Below, one piece after another: positions 52,775-61,610 of a DNA stretch of 64,000 bases (its first letter is position 1; the number at the start of each line of letters is the position of its first letter). The notes under the pieces are model-generated. The model did not search any database, was not told where the DNA came from, and saw only the letters and a program-made list of their open reading frames with translations. The position numbers and the translations under genes are program-made. The stretch comes from Halorhabdus sp. BNX81 (lineage in GTDB: Archaea; Halobacteriota; Halobacteria; Halobacteriales; Haloarculaceae), in contig NZ_CP107254.1 in the NCBI RefSeq assembly GCF_029229925.1, forward strand, positions 1,550,001 to 1,614,000, read 5' to 3'.

Positions 52775-54049
52775 TTACGCGACGCTGATGTGCTCGACCG
52801 GCAGCGCCTCGGCGTCGAGATCGAGGTCTTCGGCGAGCAGGCCGGCCACGAGATCGCGGGGGAACGACTGCTCGTCGTCTCCCAGGACGTTCGAGAGTTC
52901 GATACCACCGGGCAGTTCGTCGCGTCGATCCAGCGCAGTAGCGAGTTCGGCTTCGCTCGTCACCTCGCCGTCCAGCTCGGACCGGAGGGCCTCCAGTGCA
53001 AGCGCGGCCTCGATGGTCGACACCAGATATTCCCGGGCCCTGGCGGTCGGATTCGACAGCGACGGGATCGTCGAGAGATACTCGGCCGCACTCGTCTCCG
53101 CGACATCGCACTCGTCGCTCAACCAGGACTCGATGTCGCCATGCGTGGCGTCGGTCGAGAGCGCCTCGACAGCGTCGGCACACAGATCGGCTTCTTCGTC
53201 GGCGATCTCGTGGAAGACGTTACCGACGACGACGGCGTCCGCGCCGGCTTCGAGGACGGCCTCGACGTTCTCGCGGGAGTCCAGTCCGCCACCGTACCAG
53301 AGCCGCGACCACGACAGCGCATCCGAGACGTCCTCAAGGATCTCGACGGCTTCCTCGCCGCCAAACGTCCCCGAATACTCGAGATACACGATCTCTGATT
53401 CGAAGACCGTCTCGGCCACCATCGCACGCTGTTTGGCCGCCCGGGGACTGAGCAGATCGTCCTCAGTCACCGAGGCCTCCCGGGCCGCAGCACTGTCGAG
53501 GTTCATGATGATGTACGCCTCGAAGACGGCTTCCTGGAGCGTCCACGCCGAGAACAGCGAGACGACCCGCCGTTCGAGGCCCTCTCCGAGCGGGATCGGG
53601 AGCTTGTCGTCGAGGTACTCCGGACCGAGTTCCTCCCTGAGGTACTCGATTCCGGAGCCGAGCGTCCCGACAATGGCCTCAGTGTCGCCGTTGAGCACCT
53701 GTGGGACGGCAAAGTAATCGGCCTGCTCGCGGGTCCGCTCGGTCACCTGTCGGACGCCGCTTGGCTCCTGAATGGCAGGGCGCGGCCGTCCGGAAACGAG
53801 TTCGAGGGTCTCCTCGGTGTTCTGTCCGGTCACGTCCTTCGAGCCCCCGACCTCCAGGGCACCCGTGTGCTGGAGATAGAGCGGAAACAAAAGCGGGAGT
53901 TTCTTTTCTTCTTCCGGGTCGATCTTCGTGATGTGCTCCCACTCAGCGGGCACGGGGTTCGTGTCCACGGGGAGAACCGTTCGACCGGCCAGGGAGATCG
54001 TTCTCGTCGCCGACTCGAAAGTGCGGGCGATAGCGTCGAAACTCGGCAT
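52775..54049 (-). CDS. Geranylgeranylglyceryl phosphate synthase-like (PcrB family), extended
   Basis: A 424-residue member of the PcrB/GGGPS fold, about twice the usual ~215-250. The core runs from about residue 35 to 285: EHITKIDPEE (41-48, glycerol phosphate pocket), VGGSKDVT (67-74), IQEPSG (93-98), YLEYSGTFGG (222-231), WYGGGLDS (251-258) and VVVGNV (273-278). A ~130-residue helical C-terminal extension is not in ordinary GGGPS. It may make geranylgeranylglyceryl phosphate from GGPP and sn-glycerol 1-phosphate, or have another substrate. It is part of a cluster with a GGPP-type synthase and geranylgeranyl reductase. Confidence 0.75.
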   Translation of the reverse strand: MPSFDAIARTFESATRTISLAGRTVLPVDTNPVPAEWEHITKIDPEEEKKLPLLFPLYLQHTGALEVGGSKDVTGQNTEETLELVSGRPRPAIQEPSGVRQVTERTREQADYFAVPQVLNGDTEAIVGTLGSGIEYLREELGPEYLDDKLPIPLGEGLERRVVSLFSAWTLQEAVFEAYIIMNLDSAAAREASVTEDDLLSPRAAKQRAMVAETVFESEIVYLEYSGTFGGEEAVEILEDVSDALSWSRLWYGGGLDSRENVEAVLEAGADAVVVGNVFHEIADEEADLCADAVEALSTDATHGDIESWLSDECDVAETSAAEYLSTIPSLSNPTARAREYLVSTIEAALALEALRSELDGEVTSEAELATALDRRDELPGGIELSNVLGDDEQSFPRDLVAGLLAEDLDLDAEALPVEHISVA

Positions 54050-54140
54050 TGATAGCTGGTTGTGGTCGCCCCGGTATTATACCCCCCGTTCTCGACTGTC
54101 GGGTCCGTTCGATCGATCCAACAAATATCCGCGCCGACGC

Positions 54141-55685
54141 TCAAAACAGGACGTTCGAGACGGGAAACAGCAGGGGGACCACGTTCGACGAGAGGAGACT
54201 GGCCATCTTGTTCACGTCAAGCGGCCAGGTCGGGGCGTCCTGGAGGGCAGCCCACTCGGGCCCCTCCGAATCGTCGAAAGAGTGGATCCGGTCGCCCGCG
54301 GCCGGCGTCCGGGACGCGTCAGTCTCCCGATGGGTCCCCTGGTACTTTCGAGCGATCCGGTGTTTGTCCCGGACCATCTTGGCGTGCATCGACCAAAACG
54401 AGTAGTAGCCCCACGCGCCGGCACCGAGCGCGTACCCGACGACCGGGCCGACGAAGCTGATCAGCCAGACGGCGGTCGCCAGCGGATCGCCGATCGCCAT
54501 GACGCCCTCGGGCGGAACGGCCCGGCCGCCGACGACGTACAGCCGGTAGACCAGATAAAGCCCGGCCATCGAGAGGAGCAGGTTGATCCGGATCGCAAAG
54601 CGGCCGAGATCCCGGAAGCCGCCGTACCCGTCGACGTGGAACGGTTCGTAGGTTAGATCGACATCGCTGTACTCCCCGTTTGCGTTCAGGAGCCGGTTGA
54701 AATACCGGACGACGACCAGAAACTGGAACGCAACAGTGCCGAGGACGGCGTTGAGCGAGGCGTTGACGACCAATCCAAGCCCGTACTCCAGTTCCTGTGG
54801 GCCGTTCCCGATTAGCCAGATGATGGCAAACTGGGCAGCAACGAGCACACCGAACACCCGGGACGGGGAGAACCCGTAGGCGCTCAACCGGAGGTTATCA
54901 TGGAGGTCAGTCAGGAAGTGCCGGTAGGCCAGTTCGTCACCCACGATGTCGTTGGTCCGCGTGCCAAGCGTGACAAACAGATGCTCGATCCGAAGCGTCG
55001 CTTCGTAGAGAAACTGTCCGGCAACGAGCAACAACAGAAGATAGCCCGAGACGAAGACGACGTTCGGGGCAACGCTGCTGGGATGACCGGCAGAGACAGT
55101 CAGAAACACCGACGCCCCGACGCCGGCCAGCAGCCCCCCGACGAGTCCGTAGATGGCAAGTGCGGTCGGGAACTCCCGGTACTCGACGACGTCGACCATC
55201 GACAGCAGCCAGAGCAACACCGGCGTGATGGCGAGATAGAGTCCAAACAGTCCCGCATCCGGCCCCGCGATCGTCGGGACCAGGTCAGTAATGGGGGCCA
55301 CGGATGGGTCGATCCGCGCCCCACCGACGAGGAGGGCACTCGCCACCAGAATCACGAACGGTGTGTGCCGGAGGAGCTGTCGTGGAACCCCGTCGATAAA
55401 TGCGAACTGTGCCTCCTCACCGGTCTCGCGGTAGGTTCCGTCCGGCTCGCGCTCGACCCGCTCGAACGTCGGCCGCGCACCCGACTCGGGGCTGACCGCA
55501 AGAAACGGAAACGAGTCGCGGCGAGTGACCTGAGGGACGATCTCACAGATCCGGTGGAGGTGCAAGTCCGAGCCGCCGTCGGTCCACCGGATCCACAGCG
55601 ACCCGAGCAGTTCGTCGTCGTCCGGCCGATCGGCCCGCCAGTCCTCCCGCGCCGTCGACCTGTCGGTCGCGTCCGGCTCACCCAT
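54141..55685 (-). CDS. Large multi-pass membrane protein, unknown
   Basis: A 514-residue protein. The first ~110 residues are an acidic cytoplasmic domain (DLHLHRICEIVPQVTRRDS and an EEAQFAFIDG stretch); the remainder has about eight or nine helices, some paired by long loops near 220-260 and 330-360. There is no UbiA-type N-D-x-x-D motif, so it is not the missing DGGGP synthase of ether lipids. It sits between the GGGPS-like gene and the paired small membrane-protein genes, all on one strand. Function unknown. Start is the ATG at 55685. Confidence 0.65.
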   Translation of the reverse strand: MGEPDATDRSTAREDWRADRPDDDELLGSLWIRWTDGGSDLHLHRICEIVPQVTRRDSFPFLAVSPESGARPTFERVEREPDGTYRETGEEAQFAFIDGVPRQLLRHTPFVILVASALLVGGARIDPSVAPITDLVPTIAGPDAGLFGLYLAITPVLLWLLSMVDVVEYREFPTALAIYGLVGGLLAGVGASVFLTVSAGHPSSVAPNVVFVSGYLLLLLVAGQFLYEATLRIEHLFVTLGTRTNDIVGDELAYRHFLTDLHDNLRLSAYGFSPSRVFGVLVAAQFAIIWLIGNGPQELEYGLGLVVNASLNAVLGTVAFQFLVVVRYFNRLLNANGEYSDVDLTYEPFHVDGYGGFRDLGRFAIRINLLLSMAGLYLVYRLYVVGGRAVPPEGVMAIGDPLATAVWLISFVGPVVGYALGAGAWGYYSFWSMHAKMVRDKHRIARKYQGTHRETDASRTPAAGDRIHSFDDSEGPEWAALQDAPTWPLDVNKMASLLSSNVVPLLFPVSNVLF

Positions 55686-55768
55686 TCGTGGTGGGTTTTC
55701 CTGCGTAGGCGGTGAAAAAAGTTCCTGTGAACCAGCCGAATGGATACGATTCGTTCGTATAAATAAAT

Positions 55769-56257
55769 CTATAGGAACTTGCCGGAGTCGAAGTAGTGGG
55801 CGAGCACATAACCGCCGAGGAACATGCCGCTGCCGACGTTCCCCAGGAGGTGATTCTCCAGGCGGACGTACCACGCCAGAATCGCGATTCCGGCTACGAG
55901 AATCGCGATCCCGGCAAGAAAGCCAAAGACAGCGGGTCCATCCGGCAGGATCGCCCGGAGTTGCCAGAGGACGCCGCTATCCGCGTCGCCCGAATCGGCG
56001 GCCCCGTTCATCGTCGGGGCGTCGGCACTCCCCTCACTCATGTCGTCGACGAAGACGCCCTCCTCGGCGTAGTGAGCGATGAGATAGCCGGACCAGGAGG
56101 TGAACCCGGCGACGTAGACCAGCAGCACGTGGCCTTGGCTGGCCCAGATGAAACCCGAGGACATCGAGGCGGCGGTGACCGCTAGGCCGACGATCAGGCC
56201 CAAAGCACTCCCAACGCGAGCAAGCGACGAGTCACGTGGGCGTGTCCCGGCAGCCAT
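55769..56257 (-). CDS. Four-helix membrane protein, paralogue of next gene
   Basis: A 162-residue protein with four helices (two pairs divided by an acidic loop near 72-95, VDDMSEGSADAP). The last helix ends with GGYVLAHY, which repeats in the neighbouring gene as GGYIFGHIG. The two genes are one base apart on the same strand, so they likely form a heteromeric pair. Function unknown. Confidence 0.65.
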   Translation of the reverse strand: MAAGTRPRDSSLARVGSALGLIVGLAVTAASMSSGFIWASQGHVLLVYVAGFTSWSGYLIAHYAEEGVFVDDMSEGSADAPTMNGAADSGDADSGVLWQLRAILPDGPAVFGFLAGIAILVAGIAILAWYVRLENHLLGNVGSGMFLGGYVLAHYFDSGKFL

Positions 56258-56258
56258 C

Positions 56259-56735
56259 TCAGAGCGTCACCCCGTTGATCCCGATGTGCCCGAAGATGTA
56301 CCCCCCGATGCAGACGACGCCAGCGGCGACGCCGAGGGTCGCGTCCCAGGACTGGATCGTGAGGGCGAACAGCCGCATCCCCGCGCCGAGGCCGACGACG
56401 CCCAGAACGACGAACCCACCGCGGGCCAGGAGGACGCCGTCGACGCCACCCGAGCCACTCGTGGCGAGTTTGTCGGGGCCGTCGTCGGGAACGGGAACGA
56501 ACGCCGAAACGAACGATTCGTCGGGATCGAGGTACGTCCCGACCTGCGTGAGGTGATACCCCGCGAAGAAGATCGCAAAACCGATCGAGACAACGCCGAC
56601 CCTGATCGCCGGATTCGAGCCGTCGAGCAACGGGAGCGACGGCGAGAACGCCGACAGCGTCGCGGTCCCCGCACCGATGCCGATCACCAGGTTTCCGGTC
56701 AACGCCCAGAACAACGCCTTCGGCTCCGGTAACAT
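56259..56735 (-). CDS. Four-helix membrane protein, paralogue of previous gene
   Basis: A 158-residue protein with four helices and an acidic/Gly loop (~70-100, PVPDDGPDKLATSGSGG). The C-terminal helix has GGYIFGHIG, as in the protein encoded next. The reading frame on the same strand at 56194-56739 in another phase is not coding. Starts at ATG 56735. Function unknown. Confidence 0.62.
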   Translation of the reverse strand: MLPEPKALFWALTGNLVIGIGAGTATLSAFSPSLPLLDGSNPAIRVGVVSIGFAIFFAGYHLTQVGTYLDPDESFVSAFVPVPDDGPDKLATSGSGGVDGVLLARGGFVVLGVVGLGAGMRLFALTIQSWDATLGVAAGVVCIGGYIFGHIGINGVTL

Positions 56736-56812
56736 GCACGAGTCACGCCGGCAGGTTCACATAAAGCCACCGCTCCCGTCGATTTCGGCCGCGGTTGTGC
56801 CGCCAGTGAACC

Positions 56813-57739
56813 CTAGACGTCCCGTTCGGTAATGAACTGTCCGAGAGCTTGGAGTTTCGCTCGCTGTGGCGAGTCCGGGAGCTCGGTGATCGCCCCGCGA
56901 GCCTCCTCGATCAGGTCGTTCATCCGCTGCTCAGCGAACGCCATGCTCCCCTCGGCTTCCAGGATTTGCATGACCGTCCGGACGTCCTCCTTGGTCGTCT
57001 CGTCGAACGGTTTATCGAGGATGTCATACACTCGCTCGTCGTCGGCGTGGACAACCATCAGCGTCCGTTTGCCGGCCCGGACGTCGTTGCCTATCTGCTC
57101 GCGGCCCTTGCCCTCCTGGAAGTCCAGCAGATCGTCCCGGATCTGGAAGGCCGGCCCCAGCGACGTGAATCCGGAGAGGTCGAGGTCCGAGTCGGCGAGG
57201 GCCAGCGGCGCGTCGACACAGAGTTCCAGCAGCGCGCCCGTCTTGCGCCGGACCATCGTCATGTACTCCTCGACGGTGATGTCACGACGGTCGGCGAAGT
57301 CGATGTCCATCTGCTCGCCGTTGGTGACCGTGATGACCGTATCGAGCGCGAGATCACGGGTTTCGGCGGGGAAACACAGGATCGCCTTCGCGAACATCAT
57401 ATCGCCGAGGTTGATCGCGCTCCCCTCGCCGTGTTCGGCCCACAACGTGGGTTCGCCGCGGCGATACTCGTCGCCGTCGATGATGTCGTCGTGGACCAGC
57501 GTGAAGTTGTGGAGGAGTTCGACCCCTGCGGCGATGTCGAGTGCGTCCGCCCGCGGGACGTCGACCATCTCCGAGACGAGGAACACGAGCCCCGGTCGGA
57601 TGCGCTTGCCGCCGGTATCGATCGGATACCAGAGGCGCTCGGCGTACTCGAACTCCTCGAGCCACTGGCGTATTCGATCGTCGACCGTCGGTTTGACCTC
57701 GTCTTGCAACCAGGCGAAGACGTCTTCTTCGTCAGTCAT
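56813..57739 (-). CDS. Polyprenyl synthetase (geranylgeranyl diphosphate synthase-like)
   Basis: A 308-residue trans-prenyltransferase that condenses IPP with allylic diphosphates. Both Asp-rich motifs are present: VHDDIIDGDEYRRG (first DDxxD) and QIRDDLLDF (second DDxxD), along with GGKRIRPGL. A Phe lies five residues before the first DDxxD; in archaeal type I enzymes a bulky aromatic there limits the product to C20, so geranylgeranyl diphosphate is likely. It should supply GGPP to the GGGPS-like enzyme and to lipids. Start ATG 57739. Confidence 0.9.
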   Translation of the reverse strand: MTDEEDVFAWLQDEVKPTVDDRIRQWLEEFEYAERLWYPIDTGGKRIRPGLVFLVSEMVDVPRADALDIAAGVELLHNFTLVHDDIIDGDEYRRGEPTLWAEHGEGSAINLGDMMFAKAILCFPAETRDLALDTVITVTNGEQMDIDFADRRDITVEEYMTMVRRKTGALLELCVDAPLALADSDLDLSGFTSLGPAFQIRDDLLDFQEGKGREQIGNDVRAGKRTLMVVHADDERVYDILDKPFDETTKEDVRTVMQILEAEGSMAFAEQRMNDLIEEARGAITELPDSPQRAKLQALGQFITERDV

Positions 57740-57810
57740 TATCTCCACCGTCAGGCGCAGGGAACCTCGGTCTTTCGGTCGGTGACAATTAGCCCTTCCC
57801 CGGGGTTCGC

Positions 57811-59064
57811 TCACTCGCCGGCGGCGGCCCCGGGCAACACGGTCGGATCGCCGGAGCGATAGATATACTCGGTGGCGATGCCGGTCAGCGGCGAGTCCGT
57901 CTCGGTCGCGAACGTCTCGGCGAGATCGAAGTACCCCTCGCTGATCGAGACGATCCGGTCGTAGGCCGTCTCGGCGTCCTCGGCGAGGACGTATTCGGCG
58001 GTGACAGGCGTGAGTTGCCCATCGACACGGTCGTCGGCGTAGTCGTCGACATCGTCGAGCCAGATCTGGGCGCCGATGATCGCCAGCACGATCGAGCGCT
58101 TGAACGCCTCGTCGACGGGCAACCCGGCACGCCGATACATCTCGATCATGCCGTCGTAGATGACGCCGACCCGGGCGTACTGGGTTTTGAGATAGGGCAA
58201 CGCCTCGATGTCTTCAAAGAGCGTAACCTCCGCGTCGAATTCCGACAGGGACGCGTCGCGGTACTCCGTTCGGATGTCCTCACGAGCCGAGGAATCACCG
58301 TCACGGGCAGCCCGAAAGAGGTCCCGGAAGTGCGGATCGCGATCCTGGTGGCGCTCCGAGAGGTCGACGGCCCACTCGTAGATCTCCCGGACTTCCCCGG
58401 GGAGGCGGTCAAATGTCGCATCGAGCTCCGACGCGAGGGTCTCCTGGGCGATCTCGGCGACCCGGCGTCGCTCCGCCGGAGTGATGTCGAAGCCGACGGA
58501 GAAATCCTCGAACTCCGCGTCGTTGATCGCATCCCGCATGTCACCGTCGATCAACGCGGCGAGCACGAGCCGAGTGAGGTAGTCCCCACCATCGACAAGA
58601 TCCTGTGGGGAAGTCGGGCCGGTGGCCCACTGCTCTTCAGTGATCGACTGTCGAAAACTGACCGGTCCGGCCACGTCGTTCTCGGCGAGGTCCGTGGCTT
58701 CTGGAGTCTCGTCCTCCCACATACTCAACGCGACGGGATCGGCACCGTCGTCGGCGCGATTCCTCGCCGTCCGATAGATCTGACCGAGTGTCAACTCGGC
58801 CGGCATCGTCAACTTGGTATCGTAACTGAACGAGACGGCCCCAGGAGCCACGTCGAAGGCATCGGCGATCGCGTCTTCGACCGGCTTGAAGGCATCGTCG
58901 ATCATCGCTTCGGTCCGTCGATCGACGATGCGTTTGAGCTGAATACTTTCGCGATCGAAGACGCCGGAGCCGGCATAATACCCGAAGACGGCCTGGCCAG
59001 TTGTCGGTACTGTGTCACGCTCGGCCAGCCAGCCGGCGAATCGCCGGCGAAGTGTCGTCCTCAT
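57811..59064 (-). CDS. Uncharacterised protein with isoprenoid-synthase-like Asp-rich motif
   Basis: A 417-residue, mainly helical, acidic protein. The C-terminal third has FKRSIVLAIIGAQIWLDDVDD: helix then Asp337-Asp338-Val-Asp340-Asp341, like the first Asp-rich motif of class I isoprenoid synthases, followed by YADDRVDGQLTPVTAEYVL. A Tyr-rich helix (YARVGVIYDGMIEMYRRAG, 296-314) packs ahead. It could be an isoprenyl-diphosphate-using enzyme of a new family, but no second motif of the NSE/DTE type is clear. It is just upstream of the GGPP-synthase gene on the same strand and divergent from the geranylgeranyl reductase. Confidence 0.6.
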   Translation of the reverse strand: MRTTLRRRFAGWLAERDTVPTTGQAVFGYYAGSGVFDRESIQLKRIVDRRTEAMIDDAFKPVEDAIADAFDVAPGAVSFSYDTKLTMPAELTLGQIYRTARNRADDGADPVALSMWEDETPEATDLAENDVAGPVSFRQSITEEQWATGPTSPQDLVDGGDYLTRLVLAALIDGDMRDAINDAEFEDFSVGFDITPAERRRVAEIAQETLASELDATFDRLPGEVREIYEWAVDLSERHQDRDPHFRDLFRAARDGDSSAREDIRTEYRDASLSEFDAEVTLFEDIEALPYLKTQYARVGVIYDGMIEMYRRAGLPVDEAFKRSIVLAIIGAQIWLDDVDDYADDRVDGQLTPVTAEYVLAEDAETAYDRIVSISEGYFDLAETFATETDSPLTGIATEYIYRSGDPTVLPGAAAGE

Positions 59065-59269
59065 TACGAGATCACCATCCGAATCCGGCCTGATCGTCGC
59101 CGGCACATTGGTGGCGTTCTGGCCGGTGTGAATATCATCTTTTCGCCACGGCGGCCACTCCGTCACGGGACCGTAAAGCCCGCCAAAAAATGCAAAACAA
59201 GTGTTAAGTGGCAATATTTCCTACGGATACACGGCAGTTTTTTGTGAACCCCAAGTTTACCAATGGTTC

Positions 59270-60643
59270 ATGTCCGCAGACGCGTACGACATCGTCATCG
59301 TCGGTGGTGGGACTGCTGGTGCGTTCGCAGCCGCCAGTGGCGCCCAACAGGATCTCGATGTCGTCCTCCTGGAGCGAAAGAGCGAACAAGAGGCGGGACA
59401 CATCGCGTGTGGTGACGCGATCAAGGGCAAGAGCACGTTCCCGGATGTGATCGATCTGGACTATCTACGCGAGGAAGCGTTTACCAACGAGAACATTCAG
59501 AAGGCAGTGTTCGAGGTGCCCGACGGCGGCACGATCGAGTATCCCTTCGCCACCGGCTCAGGATCGATCGTCGACCGGAAGCGCTACGGCGAAGTGTTGC
59601 TCGAAGAGGCCGACCGCGTCGGGGCGGACTTACACTTCGACACCGTCGTCCAGGACGTCGTCCAGACCGACGACGGCCGTGTCGAGGGCGTGCAGGCGAC
59701 CCGGAAGGGCGACCGGAAACGCTACGACGCCGAGGTCGTGATCGACGCCGCGGGCGCGCTGTCGCTCCTGCAGGACAAGGCCGACCTCGCCGACGCCACC
59801 TTCGATACGAACGTCACCCACCGACAGTTCTGCTCGGCCTATCGCGAGGTCATCGAGGTTGAGGAACCGGTCGACTTCGAGGACGCTATCGTGTTCAAAC
59901 CGACCGAAGAACTGGGGTATCTGTGGTACTTCCCGCGGACGCCGACCGAGATCAACGTCGGGCTGGGCTTCCAGATGGACCAGGAACCGATGGAACTCGT
60001 CGAGGTCCTTCGCGAAGATATCGAAGACCGCGAGGAGTTCCAGAACGCCACAGTCACGGACAAACTCGGCGCGGCGCTACCGACCCGGCGGCCCTATGAC
60101 TCCGCGACTGCGCCCGGATTCATCGCAATCGGTGACGCTGCGGCCCACGTCAACCCGACCACTGGCGGCGGGATTCCGGGTGCGGCCAAAGCCGGGCACT
60201 GGGCAGCCGAGGTCGCTGCCGACGCCATCGCCGAGGGGGACGTCAGTGAGGCCGCGCTGTGGGAGTACAACCACCGCGTCCTGACGGACTTCGGCAAGCG
60301 GTTTGCGGCGATGGATCTGTACAACATCTTCGGCACGACACTGTCCGTCGAGGACATCTCAGACGTCATCTCGGCGCTGCCCGCCCAGCAACTCATCGAC
60401 ATCCTCGGCCGGAGCGGGACCTCCTCGATGGGCTGGGGGCTGAAAATCAAGACGATGGTCCAGACGTTCGGTCACTGGGGGACGCTGTACGACGCATACA
60501 AAGTCAACCAGCGCGCCTCACAACTCAAAGCGATCTACGACGAGTATCCGACATCGCCCAGCGGGTTCGAAGACTGGCGGGAGAAGCGCGATGCCTTCAT
60601 GGACGACTTCTTCGCGGAGTTTGGGGCCGATCCGAAATACTGA
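59270..60643 (+). CDS. Geranylgeranyl reductase family flavoprotein
   Basis: A 457-residue FAD enzyme of the geranylgeranyl reductase family that saturates the double bonds of isoprenoid chains in ether lipids. The FAD motif is DIVIVGGGTAGAFAA and the second FAD segment is FIAIGDAAAHVNPTTGGG; the family Cys/Gly loop IACGDAIKG is at ~47-55. Start is the ATG at 59270. The gene is 205 bases from the divergent isoprenoid-synthase-like gene; together they frame the lipid cluster. Confidence 0.88.
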   Translation: MSADAYDIVIVGGGTAGAFAAASGAQQDLDVVLLERKSEQEAGHIACGDAIKGKSTFPDVIDLDYLREEAFTNENIQKAVFEVPDGGTIEYPFATGSGSIVDRKRYGEVLLEEADRVGADLHFDTVVQDVVQTDDGRVEGVQATRKGDRKRYDAEVVIDAAGALSLLQDKADLADATFDTNVTHRQFCSAYREVIEVEEPVDFEDAIVFKPTEELGYLWYFPRTPTEINVGLGFQMDQEPMELVEVLREDIEDREEFQNATVTDKLGAALPTRRPYDSATAPGFIAIGDAAAHVNPTTGGGIPGAAKAGHWAAEVAADAIAEGDVSEAALWEYNHRVLTDFGKRFAAMDLYNIFGTTLSVEDISDVISALPAQQLIDILGRSGTSSMGWGLKIKTMVQTFGHWGTLYDAYKVNQRASQLKAIYDEYPTSPSGFEDWREKRDAFMDDFFAEFGADPKY

Positions 60644-60712
60644 CGGCCAATTGACGGGCGGCCGGGAGCCGTATCCGCACCCTTTTTTCGGTGTGCCTGC
60701 TACGGCTACCCG

Positions 60713-61546
60713 ATGACAGGCCAGACGACTCACGACGACGTGCCGGTTCGCGATGCCATGCCCATGCTCGGGCTTGGGACCTGGCAAAACGAAGCCCCCG
60801 AACAGTGCGCCGAGAGCGTCCGGACGGCCCTGGAAATGGGGTATCGCCACGTCGACACGGCCAAGGCGTACCACAACGAGGCGGCCGTCGGCGACGGCAT
60901 CACCGCCGCCGACGTCCCGCGTGAGGATATCTTCCTTGCAACGAAAGTTTGGGCGGGCGATCTCGCCTATGCGGACGTCATCGAAAGCGCCGAACGGAGC
61001 GCCGATCGCCTCGGCGTCGAGACGATCGATCTGCTGTACATCCACTGGCCGTCACACGCCTATGACCCCGAAGAGACGCTGCCTGCGTTCGACGAACTGG
61101 TCGACCGTGGCGTGATCGATCGCGTCGGCGTGAGCAATTTCACCCCCGAACAGGTCGAGCGCGTCCAGGAGGTACTTGATGCACCCCTGTTCGCCAATCA
61201 GGTCGAAATGCACCCCTACCTACAGCAGGATGAACTCCGGGCGTTCGCCGCCGAGACTGATCTCAACCTCGTGGCCTACTCGCCGCTCGGACGGGGGACC
61301 GTCCTCGACGACGGAACGCTCGCCGACATCGCTACAAAACACGATGCAAGCGTGGCACAGGTCAGCCTGGCCTGGCTGCGAGAGAAAGGGGTCACGGCGA
61401 TCCCGAAAGCGACCAGCGAGGCCCACATCCGGGACAATTTCGAGAGTGTCGCACTCGACCTTGCGGACGAGGATATCGCGGCCATCGACGATATCGAGCG
61501 GACCGACCGCCAGATCAACCCGGACTGGGCACCTGCCTCCTGGTAA
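60713..61546 (+). CDS. Aldo/keto reductase (AKR5-type)
   Basis: A 277-residue NADPH-dependent reductase. The catalytic residues are Asp and Tyr in HVDTAKAYHNE, Lys in LATKVW, and His in YIHWPSH; the cofactor motif IPKATSEAHIRDN is near the C-terminus. The short AKR5-like form suggests 2,5-diketogluconate-type or methylglyoxal-type substrates. It is on the same strand as geranylgeranyl reductase 70 bases before, but has its own start region. Confidence 0.88.
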   Translation: MTGQTTHDDVPVRDAMPMLGLGTWQNEAPEQCAESVRTALEMGYRHVDTAKAYHNEAAVGDGITAADVPREDIFLATKVWAGDLAYADVIESAERSADRLGVETIDLLYIHWPSHAYDPEETLPAFDELVDRGVIDRVGVSNFTPEQVERVQEVLDAPLFANQVEMHPYLQQDELRAFAAETDLNLVAYSPLGRGTVLDDGTLADIATKHDASVAQVSLAWLREKGVTAIPKATSEAHIRDNFESVALDLADEDIAAIDDIERTDRQINPDWAPASW

Positions 61547-61578
61547 CTCGGGTCCAAGCGCCGGGGACGGCTCGTAGC

Positions 61579-61585
61579 AATTATA
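61579..61585 (+). promoter_or_regulatory. TATA box of the 61611 gene
   Basis: AATTATA lies 26-32 bases before the ATG at 61611, consistent with a separate leaderless transcript from the reductase upstream. Confidence 0.5.
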
Positions 61586-61610
61586 CGCACTGGCGATCAA
61601 TCGGCTACAC

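Noticed and set aside
52037-53398. 453-codon open frame on the plus strand
   Set aside because: It crosses the DUF420 gene in another phase and runs antisense to the GGGPS-like gene; Arg-rich with no motif, so it is a high-GC shadow.
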